The position numbers were made by a program, and so were the translations under genes. This document shows positions 1 through 10,230 of a stretch of DNA of 64,000 bases, in pieces (the first letter of the stretch is position 1; each line of letters opens with the position of its first letter). The notes under the pieces were generated by a model that was given only the letters and a program-made list of their open reading frames with translations, was not told where the DNA came from and ran no database searches. Source of the DNA: Populus alba. Taxonomy: Eukaryota; Streptophyta; Magnoliopsida; Malpighiales; Salicaceae. The stretch covers positions 14,496,147 through 14,560,146 of the forward strand of contig NC_133297.1 in NCBI RefSeq assembly GCF_005239225.2, written 5' to 3'.

Positions 1-1026
1 CCAATAATCGTGCCATTCACGAATACTTATCGTGTCTACTTGTAATGCATATGTAATTGTGAAGTACCCATGCCATGCACGCTTTAGGTGGAATTCCAAG
101 TTAATTTCAAAAGCAGAAGGACAATATGCATGTACTATACTATAGATGTGTTTTTTATTCTCATAAAATTTGTTAATTAAGGAAGGAAGGTCTAATACAA
201 TGAATTAAAAAATATATATTAATAGGTAAATAAAAAAATTATGATTTTAAACTCATATAAACCAAATTTTATTTTGCCAAATTTTCTAATAAACATGCTA
301 AGAAAATTGACACGGAGAAAAAAAGAGAGATAGAATATAAAACAAAAACTAAAATATTCAAATATAACTCATAACCATATAAAAATAGCATGTCACTTCA
401 TCAAAAAACCAATTACTACATTTCCTTTCATAGATAACACATCTAAATTAGTTAAAGCCTTTACCTTTTTATTTATGCTACTCCACATAAGGACATATAA
501 AGAATCCAAATCAAGCAAAAAATATAGCATTATCCTGTACTTTCTTAGCTACCAAACAAATAGGTTACTTATAGAAACAATAAAAAAGAAATCATATTAC
601 TAAACAAACAATTTCTCTCCCCCCCTAATGACCTAAGCTTAACCATAAATTATCTTCTCTTCACTTCACTATTTATCCAACCAAAAAACCATATTTGATA
701 CTTAAACAAACTCAAAATTCACTAATATATTTTTCTTAGTTAGCTAAATACTTAAACTATAAATTATAAATCATTACCCAACTTTTTCACCAACCAACCA
801 AGAACCCATATCATCAACAAAAATAATCATCCACTAAACCAAGTAAAAAAAAAAAATAAACATTTAAAACACTACCTAAAATTCAAAAAACAATCTTCCT
901 ATATTACCAACATGCAAAAATTAACAAAACCCATAAAAACCTAAAGCACATAAACTAAATAGCAAATAAATTACCTTCAAATCAGGTAAAAACCATAACC
1001 CAAACTTAGGATTTAACAATGTCAAG
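1..1026. other. AT-rich intergenic stretch, no gene seen
   Basis: No open reading frame of useful length, splice-like structure or recognisable repeat was found. The sequence is A-rich on the plus strand with scattered homopolymer runs. It ends where an hAT-like terminal repeat begins. Confidence 0.6.
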
Positions 1027-1390
1027 TAGGGGTGAGCAAAAAAACTGAAAAATCGATTAAACCGAAAAAACAAAAAAAAATAACCGAAAAAACCGAACCA
1101 TGAAAAAAAAAACCGATTAAAATTTTGACAAAACCAACCGGTTAAGTTCGGTTTTGGTTTTATAAGACCAAAACCAAAAAAAAACCCTAGCCAAACTGAT
1201 AAAATTGAGCCAAACTGGTTTGAACTAGTTTTTGTGCTAAAAATCGAACTGAATTAAACTAAAACTTGGTCGGTTTAAAACCGGTTTTGGTTTTTTTTAT
1301 AAAAAAAAAAATTTGGTTTGGTTTTTTTTTTTATAAAAAAACCAAAATCAAACCAAAAATGATCACGGCTAAGTTTTTTCAGCATCCCTA
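1027..1390. mobile_element. hAT-like MITE, TAGGGGTGAGCA family
   Basis: The 364-bp segment opens with TAGGGGTGAGCAAAA and closes with TTCAGCATCCCTA, an imperfect inverted terminal repeat. The interior is filled with repeats of the AACCGAACC / GGTTCGGTT type, in both orientations. The same termini and interior occur at 50386-51460 and 60537-60933, where 8-bp target duplications are visible. Here the 8 bases on each side do not match, so this copy is old, rearranged or wrongly bounded. It has no coding capacity and is probably non-autonomous. Confidence 0.6.
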
Positions 1391-1492
1391 AGTTTATTAA
1401 ATGAAGAAGAATAAGAAATCAAACCTGAGATGGGTAGAAAAGAGGTATTATCAACGTCGAATGTGTGAGTAGGGTAGGGGTAGAATGGTTAT

Positions 1493-3492
1493 TGTTATAA
1501 CCCATTTTTGGGTTATTCCTCAAAATTCATTTTTTCTCTTCCAAAAATCAAAAAATAATAACAATGAAAAGAGGATGTCGGAATGCCCAGAAAATGGCTA
1601 TAAATTGGTTAAGGAGGCTAAAAAATTCAAAGATTAAAATTTGAAAGTATATGTTTTTACAGATGAAGAGCCATTTGACAAGGAAAATTCAAATTGAAGA
1701 AGAAAGGTCCAAAAATAAATATTTATAGACTCAATTAAATTTTATTGGAGGTTTAATTGAATTTATAGAGGGTTTGATTGTAAAAAATTTTGTTTTTAAA
1801 GTCAATTTGGACTTTAATTAGAAGAAATTAAAGTTTTGGATCAAATTAGAATTATTGAGAATTAATTTGATCAAATCAGGGGTTTAATTGCATAAATATT
1901 GAAGTTTGATGATCAATTAAGGACTTAATTGAATAAATTAAAAACTAGGGACCAAAGGGGAAAGGGCACTGAAATCTGGGGTTTGAGTTGAAGTTTATCA
2001 GGGGTGTAATTAGATATAAGTCACAAATTGAAAGACTAAAGCGTAATTAGCAGAAAAGTTACTATTTATTTTCTTCTCTAGTGAGACTGCCTGAGGAGCC
2101 TCCTTCCCAAGGCATTTGATGCCTCGTTTCTTCCCCAAATTAGATGAAACCTGCACAAAAACGATCCTATGATACTTGACTATACGCTAATATAAACCGT
2201 TCAGGTTTATCGAGGCTATAGAGGCAGCGGCACTGCCCTAAAATAGCCAACCCGACCAGCCATTTTCCTGCACAAAACTCGTAGTTCATCATTGCTTCTT
2301 TGAAGCAATGATTGGAGTGCTTTCAGGTCAAATCAATGGTCGATATTTGGCACTAAAAGAGACAAAGTGTCCCTCTTCCACGATCTATAAATAGATGTGA
2401 TTTTCATGCTCCAAAGGGGGAAATTTAGGGGGTCCAAAGATAACAAAAAAACAAGCCTCCCTAACCCAACCTGCCACCTCCACCCTCCCTCTCTTTCGTT
2501 CTCTGTCGTTTTAGAGCCAAACCACGTTGCCATTAGCCTGTACGCTTCCATATCCATAACAGGAAGCCAACACAACTGCTAATCGACCATCTAGAGCCAC
2601 CATTGGTCTCCCTCTCCTCTCTGCAGCCCCCTCGTTTTCTCTTCCCTCTCTCTCTCTCTCTCTCAGCCATCGGCCTCCACCGCAACACCACCAACAAAAC
2701 TGTCATCCACAACCTGACCAACAAGGCACCGCCTCCTCCATGCCAACTCTTCTTTCCCCTCCAACATCTCCTTCATATTCATCTTCATCTCCTCCTGCAT
2801 GCAGAACGAATATTGTCAAAACATTGCAAAAAAAAATTATAAAACAAAAAATAATATTTTATTTTCATGCATATGACCAAGTCTCTCAAAGAAAAAAAAA
2901 ATTCAGATCATTTTTTTAATATATAGAAAACACAAAAATTCAAAAATATGTTTTAGCATGCATTTTGACTTTAATAACAAGTTTATTAGAGTCATGAGAA
3001 CTAGACCAATATTTAAAAAATTCCAAAAAAATATTTTGTTTTCTTTTAGTATCTGAGATTATGAATTTATATTTAAAACGTATTCCTAATATTAAAAAAG
3101 TAATTTCTTTTATATAGACATTAGAACGGATAGGCTTTTACCCGATAAGATAAGAATGTTTTTACAGAGAAGAATTTTTCTTAAACCTTAGATAGACCGA
3201 CAATTAGAAAATACAACAAGACCTTAGTTTTTTATCAGACAATTAAACAATGCAACTTACCTTAGGTATGACGTATTTAGGGGGCTAATACCTTTTCTTT
3301 ACACAGCTAGTCCTCGTATCCGATCTCTGAAACCAATTAAGGTTCCTAGTGACTAAAATATTAGGTGGCGACTTCCATTCCCGCTTTTCACAAATAAAGA
3401 CAAGAATTCTTTGTCTCCCCAATATCCCTTATTTTCCAGATAAGTACATTGATGAAGTGAAATATTCACCGCGATGCCGCACACATGCGACA
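1493..3492 (+). mobile_element. Probable solo LTR of a Gypsy retrotransposon
   Basis: The 2.0-kb segment begins TGTTATAACCC and ends GCGACA, so it has TG..CA termini. It is flanked by GTTAT on the left and ATTAT on the right, a 5-bp target duplication with one mismatch. A TATA box (CTATAAATAG, 2385-2394) sits in the middle, as expected for a U3/R boundary on the plus strand. The 3' part holds a stretch I recognise from plant Gypsy LTRs: a GGGGGCTAATACC motif near 3280, then TTCCTAGTGAC and TAGGTGGCGACTT at 3342-3373. No PBS, gag or pol follows, which points to a solo LTR left by LTR-LTR recombination. Short open frames at 2397-2842 are not convincing genes. Confidence 0.6.
2385..2394 (+). promoter_or_regulatory. 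TATA box inside the Gypsy solo LTR
   Basis: CTATAAATAG lies mid-LTR, where retrotransposon transcription would start. C/T-rich leader-like sequence follows from about 2450 to 2660. Activity in the present genome is unknown. Confidence 0.5.
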
Positions 3493-3509
3493 ATTATTGC
3501 TGTTGTTTT

Positions 3510-3535
3510 GATGATGATGATGATGATGATGATGA
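3510..3535. repeat. (GAT)n microsatellite
   Basis: Eight uninterrupted GAT units sit immediately beyond the right flank of the solo LTR. A mixed A/G run follows, with an A10 and then a G8 tract at about 3551-3568. Confidence 0.95.
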
Positions 3536-3540
3536 AGAAG

Positions 3541-4698
3541 AATAAGAATTAAAAAAAAAAAGGGGGGGGAAGAAGAAGAGATTGGAAGATGAAAGGAACT
3601 CTCAGTTTTAATTCCTTTTAAAAACATCAATGAACATTCCTTCAGCAATTTAAAAACATTAAAAATACCAATGTAATTGTCGACAAAAAAATCTTTTGAG
3701 AGACTACGACCGTGTCTTCATCACGAAATTGGAAATTGACTATAATCGTTATAAATTTAAGAACTCGAGGTCAGTCGGGTCACGTTGTAGGTGAAGTGTT
3801 GAACAATCAAACTGTGAATTTAAAGGACAAAGGTAGAGTATACAAAGGTGGAAGTTTCTGACTTAAAATAAACTTTATTTATTTACAATCCGGACAAGAA
3901 TACCAAAATCTATTCAAAAGATACTGCAAAAAAGAAAAAGAAAACAAAACTGTAGTTAATTGAGGTGGTGGGGCCGTGACATCAGGACCTGGTCCTTTCT
4001 TGTATAGCTGTGGCCTGTGTGAAATTTGTCACATGGTGAACCTCATCCACGAATATTAGATATGGGTTTACAATCTCCACCTCTCGTAATGCAATGCTGT
4101 CAGACAAAATCTCCCATATTATAGTAGATCCAATTCTGTTTTGTGTGGGAGGTGGCTTTAAAGATTTTAGCTCAGCCCCACGTTTACAAAAGTTTATTGT
4201 TGCAATAAAAAAAGAACATAATTAGATGGCAAAATCTAAATTAGACCAACCATATCTGCTCGATGTGTGAATGCAGATTAGAGATGCATCCCATTATCTA
4301 TGAAAGCTCTTCAGAATATTGCTATAGCAATATTAATAATAAAACAACCACATTCCCGTTTGTTTTCAGAACGTTTTTATACATTTTTTATGAAAAAATA
4401 TTTCTAAACAATAACCGCTAGTATACTCTCGACGCTTAAATATGATACAGAAAGGGACAGCATTCGCGCACTCAATTACAATTACAGCACAGGAGCAAGC
4501 TCTTACTGGTTCCAACTTCCAAGCTTTAACCCCAGGGATGGGTCGACGGTCAGCTTGACTTGCTAGCTATTGAATACTATGCTTTGAAAAATTGATTATA
4601 TCAATGTATCCTGCAGTGTTTCTCGTGCTAAGCATATCTTTCCATGAAAAAAAAATCAATGTGCAGTCAATTTATTAGTATCGGGATGCTAGATAAGC
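3541..4698. other. Intergenic, nothing recognised
   Basis: Low-coding-potential sequence between the solo LTR and the TRIM element. No repeat pair, hairpin or exon-like open frame stood out. Confidence 0.5.
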
Positions 4699-4987
4699 TG
4701 TTAAAGAATAATATAAATCATATCCTGAGACCTCACTTAATAGCTTAAGCTATTGAGTTGAGATGGTTCTTTGACATGGTATCAGAGCTTTGATGACCAA
4801 GTAGTCACGAGTTCGAATCTCACCACTCTCATTTATTTGATAAAAATTAAGCACAAGGTAATGTGGACATGTGCAAGTTTCAAGCCCAAAGAGCTTTCAC
4901 TTGATTTATATTTAGATAATAATATAAAGCATATCCTAAGACCTCATTTAATAACTTAAGTTATTGGATTGAGATGGTTCTTTGACA
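4699..4987 (+). mobile_element. TRIM (miniature LTR retrotransposon)
   Basis: A 78-bp terminal repeat (4699-4776, TGTTAAAG..TTTGACA) is followed directly by TGGTATCAGAGC (4777-4788), the initiator-Met-tRNA primer-binding site used by many plant Copia elements. A non-coding interior of about 130 bp follows. A second, diverged terminal repeat covers about 4909-4987 and again ends GGTTCTTTGACA. The total of 289 bp and absence of coding sequence fit the TRIM class. Left and right flanks (TAAGC, TGAAC) match at 3 of 5 bases, so a target duplication is not secure. Copia coding sequence begins at the very next base, 4988. Confidence 0.7.
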
Positions 4988-6316
4988 TGAACATCACAAC
5001 TGGAAGGTGTGGACTTTCACGATACCTTCTCTCCCACGACTAAAATCATCCATGTTCGCTGCTTACTTGCCTTGGCTGCTTCTTCTGCTTGGTCTCTCCA
5101 CCAAATGAACGTCCACAATGCTTTCCTCCACGGTGACTTAGCCGAAGAAATATACATGTCACCACCGCCAGGTCTTTGGCGATAGGGGGAGAACCATCTT
5201 GTTTGTCGCCTTCATAAGTCATTATACGGGCTAAAACAGGCATCTCGCCAATGGTTTGCAAAGTTTTTAGAAGCAATTTGCTCTGCTGGATATATATAAT
5301 CTCGTGCTGATTATTCCTTGTTCACCAGCAAACGAGGTGAGTCCTTTACTGCTCTTCTGATATATGTTGACGATATTCTCATCACTGGTAATGATCCGGC
5401 TAGAATTGCTGCAACCAAACAGTTTCTACATAACCATTTTCATCTCAAAGACCTTGGCATTTTGAAATATTTTCTTGGAATTGAGGTTTCGACTTCCAAG
5501 AAAGGGATTTTTATTTCCCAGTGTAAGTATGCATTAGAGATCATTACAGATGCAGGCTTGTTGGGTGCTGCCCCAATTAATACTCCTATGGAACAAGGGT
5601 TGAAATTATCAAACGAAGGCACCTTGTTCAAAGAACCAAACCAGTACAGAAGACTGATTGGCAGATTAATTTACTTAATTGTTTCAAGGCCAGACATAAC
5701 TTATGCAGTACATGTCTTGAGTAGATTTATGCATCAACCCCGGAAACTTCATATGGAGATGGTTCTTCGGGTTGTTTGTTATCTTAAAAAGGCACCCGGC
5801 CAAGGATTATTCTTCTCTTTAAACAGTGACTTTAGGTTAAGGGCTTATTGTGATTTAGATTGGGCAGGATGCCCACTCACTAGGAGATCCACAACAGGTT
5901 ATTGTGTTTATCTTGGATCATCATTGATATCTTGGAGATCAAAGCAACAGAAAACAGTCTCACTCTCCTCAGCTGAAGCAGAATACTGTGCAATGACAGG
6001 AGCTTTTTGTGAATTGACATGGCTTCGCCATCTATTGAGGGATTTGGGAATTTTGCATTAAGAATTAGCTTTATTGTATTGTGATAATAAAGTTGCCTTA
6101 CACATTACAGCTAATCCAGTTTTTCACGAAAGAACTAGACATATCAAAATGGATTGCCATTTCATTAGAGATAAAATCCAAGATGGATCCATAACTACAA
6201 GACATGTGGACTCTGTACATCAGCTAGCATACATCTTGACCAAACCTCTCGTAAAAGAAATCTTTGTGCTTATGGTTCGCAAGTTAGGAGTGCAGGATAT
6301 TCACTCTCCAACTTGA
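4988..6316 (+). pseudogene. Truncated Copia pol: reverse transcriptase and RNase H
   Basis: A single reading frame runs the whole length, broken only by three stops (TAG 5183-5185, TAA 5297-5299, TAA 6059-6061). It starts inside the RT domain with [11 protein letters not shown], then [19 protein letters not shown], the catalytic LIYVDDIL (YVDD intact), LGIEV, and SRPDITYAV. The RNase H part carries [24 protein letters not shown] and HFIRDKIQ, and ends in the usual TKPL tail. Gag, protease and integrase are absent. One frame with three nonsense changes indicates moderate decay of a pol fragment. It abuts a TRIM on its left and its own LTR on its right. Confidence 0.9.
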
Positions 6317-6323
6317 GGGGGAG
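6312..6323 (+). other. Polypurine tract of the Copia fragment
   Basis: The run TTGAGGGGGAG lies directly after the pol stop codon and ends against the TG of the LTR at 6324. This is the standard plus-strand priming site position in Copia elements. Confidence 0.75.
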
Positions 6324-6550
6324 TGTTAAGAGATCAAAGATCATAGTCTCCTACTTAGAATAGGAGATACGTAGATATTAGCTTTCCTATTGTAATTATG
6401 TTTCCTACTGTAATTATGTTTCCTACTTAGAATAGGAGATCTGCAGAATTCTTCTTTCCTATTGTAAAGCAATAGCCTTCTATAAATATGTGATACAGTA
6501 TCAATGATAAATCACTACATTGAATTCAATCTCTTCTTTATTAATTGACA
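6324..6550 (+). repeat. Copia LTR (227 bp)
   Basis: It begins TGTTAAGAG after the polypurine tract and ends AATTGACA. It contains short internal repeats of the CCTACTTAGAATAGGAGAT type and a TATA-like TATAAATATG at 6481-6490. The next base starts a perfect TGGTATCAGAGCC, so the junction looks like a 5' LTR followed by a primer-binding site, although the downstream interior belongs to the TRIM. Confidence 0.75.
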
Positions 6551-6763
6551 TGGTATCAGAGCCTTAATGACCTAGTGGTCACGAGTTTGAATCTCACCAC
6601 CCTTATTTGTTTGATAAAAATTAAGCACAAGATAATGTGGGTCTGTGCAAGTTTCAAGCCCAAAGGGCTTTCACTTGAGGAAGTGTGTTAGAGAATAATA
6701 TAAATCATATCCTGGAACCTCACCTAACAACTTAAGCTATTAGGTTGAGATGGTTCTTTGACA
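6551..6763 (+). mobile_element. TRIM interior plus right terminal repeat
   Basis: TGGTATCAGAGCC (6551-6563) is followed by an interior closely similar to 4777-4908. The element ends in a 78-bp terminal repeat (6686-6763, TGTTAGAG..TTTGACA), the same length as the one at 4699-4776. The left TRIM repeat is missing and the Copia LTR stands in its place. Confidence 0.7.
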
Positions 6764-7514
6764 GTAGCTAGGTGGTCTGTGCAACTTCTGTTCATTGTTG
6801 AAGCCTCCAACTTGAAGGAGATGTCCAATCCTAAACATGTGTTTTTCGATAGCATCTTGGTCCTGTTGGCTACATCACAGAAACAAGAGCAATTGCAAGA
6901 GGAAAATACTCATCACTGACATCAACTTACAAGCGACAGCCGCGACTGCCGCATCCAACTATCCATGTCATGGAGTTGTTAGTTTCTTGTTTCTATTAGG
7001 CTCTATTTCCACTGAGATTCTAGCTCTCTACTTAATTTGGATTAATTTATGTGCAACGAAGATTATGAATATAAACCTCTACATCAACTTAATTAATACA
7101 TTTAGAAAAACCATTATTATTTCTTAAATGACTTCTTAAGTTTGAAATGATAAAATCAAATTGTCTTAGCTACCAAGACTTCTCCTTAAATTTGTTGAAA
7201 AAAAGTCAATTATTTTGTTTAACTTTGCTAACAATGCAAAATGATGCCTCGAGATTAATTTCCTAATTGCAAAGTCTATGTAAAACTTATTCAGCTTCCA
7301 AAGCATTTAAGTTTATCCAGGGCATAATACCAAAACTTTTAGAAAGTATGATCTCTATTATATACCAATAATAAAATTAAATAAATAAATAAATAAACAA
7401 CATACTGAGCTTAGAATAATTATTGGAGAATGGTTATGAAATTAAGATGAAATATCGTACTTTGACATTATTTGATACTAAAGGAGCTATGATTCCAATG
7501 GTAGATATGATGTG

Positions 7515-7549
<35 letters not shown>

Positions 7550-9685
7550 TAGAGAGAGATAAAATCAAACAAATAATGAATTTTCAGAAAGCATGGACTA
7601 GGTTATAGCAATTACAAAAGGTTAGGGATACTTTTGAGAAATAATAATGGATTTGATTGAAAGAAAATTGAATAAAAAGGTTGAAATTGATCAAATTTGC
7701 ATGAATTAAAAGACTAAAGACAAAGATGAAAGATATGGAAAAGTTTGAAGGTCTTATTAATTCAAACAATTACTTAATTGAAGAAATTTTGATATTTAAT
7801 GTCAATTTAACTAAAAATAAAAGAATTAAATTATCAAAAACTAAAATGTTCAAGATGCCTTAATAGTAGTTTGAATGCCACAACAACACTCCTAAGTTGT
7901 AAAATCAGTTTCGGTTTTGAAAAATAAAACAACAAAAATCAATCATAAAACATGAAATATCCTTAAAATCATAATGAGTCATTCTTGTTATGAAAACCAT
8001 AAAAAAAAAAAAAAAAAGATGTGTTTTAAGTTTTGTTGTTTGTCTTTAACCAATATTAGTCATTAAGAGTTAAAAATGAACATATCTTCGCATGTTTTTA
8101 GTGATGTAATAATTAATAAACAAAGTGCATTATGTTTCATACTAAACCCAATAATTTTTTCGAAAGCAACTTATGGTTTTTTCATCGTGGAAGTTGACCC
8201 ATTCTAAGCATGCAATATTGTTGTTTTTATACATGAGAAAATACGGTACGAAAAGTTTCTCTTCTTTATTGAAACAAGGTTGGATATAAAATGTTGTGTG
8301 TAAAGCTGGTTTTGAATCCTTAAAATATCAATTTTCTAGGTTTCCAACCCATTGTTTTGGTCAGAAAGCATGTGTGTCATTTGGTTCAGACTTTGGAGAT
8401 TTATAGTTCACCTCTCTAGGGTTTTTTTTAGTTATGGTGCACGATTTATTTGCTTAATTCATTAGGATTTATGCTAAATATCCTTGATTATAATAAACAT
8501 GAAAAATTATGGACTATATGCATGTTTTGGTTGTTTAAATGATGCAAGCTTGAAACCTTTTCTTATAGGATTGGGTTTGTTTATCTAGGGTTCGTTGATT
8601 AGGAAAGAATTAGCTTGACTAAGATTGTGTGCTTTATGGTACTCTTAGATTAAATTTTTTGTTTTAAAAGAAAAAAATCAATAAAATCGTCTATTTTTAA
8701 GTATTAATGTAAGTTAAATTTATCAAATAGTCTCCAATTCATAGGGACCAACATTATTTTTTAAAATAAGTCATGAATAAGCTTAGAAATATATCTAGGT
8801 AATTAATAGCATGTATAGAATAAATTTATGAGAAAACACATAGTAAAAATAACCTTTTTCTCATTTGAAAGGATATGATATGGGTGACATTGATCTTCTC
8901 CTTAAGTATAACTAACTTAGTAATTGAATATTTGAGATCGGTATCAATTTTAGAGTTTTTAGTTTTCTTTAATTCTATCATGTATTTATTGTGGTGTGAT
9001 AACTATGTTAACATACGAAATTGGGTTGAGTTTAAAAAAAATATAGAATTGAGAGGAAAAATAAAATTGCTATAAAAAAAAGTTTGTATATTATCACACA
9101 CACACACAAATGCTTTTTTGAATTGACAGAGAAGCTATATATAAACTTATACATTCTTGGTGTTCATGAAATAAGGAAAGAAAAGATTGTTATTCTATCT
9201 CCATGATTTCAGTAGCTAAATATTGATAGAATTATTAAGTGTAGCTGTCATCTTGCTGGAGTTTCTTTTATCTGTTGAACTACCATTTACATAGGAATTT
9301 ATTACTCCTAGGAAGTCCTTATTGAGTATAATCATCCTTATTACTCCATGATTTTTCCTTGTCACTCCATGATTTGTGGGATAAACTCACAGAAATATTG
9401 CTAATAAGAGACTGTAAGTTGCTAATAAATAGATCCCATGAAAACATATAACATTACATGTGATGGAATCAGATGCCAGAGCAAGCATAAAAGAAAGTAA
9501 AAATAACCATCATAATATTCCATTACTAATTATTTGTCCATTGCATAGAGAAATAACATAATATTAATGGGTAGAGATAACATATATATATATATATATA
9601 TAGTTTGCAATATTATGGAGGTGATATGCAATATCTAAGCCCTTAATTAAGGCAAGGCTAGCAACATAAGACAGCTAAATATCCA
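6764..9685. other. Intergenic region downstream of the CER1-like gene
   Basis: About 2.9 kb with no supported gene. It holds a (GT)16 tract at 7517-7548, an A15 run near 8008, a short (CA)n near 9096 and a (TA)n run at about 9583-9601. Open frames here are short, low in complexity and lack splice support. Confidence 0.5.
7517..7548. repeat. (GT)16 microsatellite
   Basis: Uninterrupted dinucleotide run followed by a short AGAGAGAGA tract. Confidence 0.97.
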
Positions 9686-10174
9686 TTAGAATTTTAATGG
9701 AGTCTTGATGACCAGAGGTTTGAACCCATGTTGGACACTTGCTTGCCAAACTTTGTCAATATCAGCCATTGTAGAACCGCATTCATGCTCGTCCCATCCT
9801 TCTAAGGCATGCACTATTCCAGCCACACGCCATGCGCTCATCACTCTTCTTGGCAACCAATTCTGTCATCAAGTATTTTGCAATACAAATTAATTATCTT
9901 TCCTAAAATAAGAACATAATGCAAATGGTACTTTAAATTTCTGCAATATTTGACTAATTAATTACCTCGCAAGAGTCAACATTTTCAAGAGATGGAGGGG
10001 CTGCCATTGCTGGTATGCTGTGATAGAAGCAATCCTTGCGCAATTTCTTTGGGGGAAATTGCGAGAAGGGAATAAATAATGTTCCTTCTGCTGCCTTCTT
10101 TTGGTCCTCTTCTTTCAATCCATCCCCAACTAACCACGTCTACACAACAAAGTGTATTATGATATTAGAAATGT

Positions 10175-10230
<56 letters not shown>

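Noticed and set aside
2397..2842. Proline/serine/leucine-rich open frames near 2.4-2.8 kb
   Set aside because: They fall in the C/T-rich middle of the probable solo LTR and have no domain or splice support.
3349..3552. Frame ending in a run of Met
   Set aside because: The Met run is the (GAT)n microsatellite; the rest is LTR sequence.
4801..4830. A tRNA gene at the TRIM B-box
   Set aside because: No cloverleaf with an acceptor stem or anticodon arm can be drawn around it.
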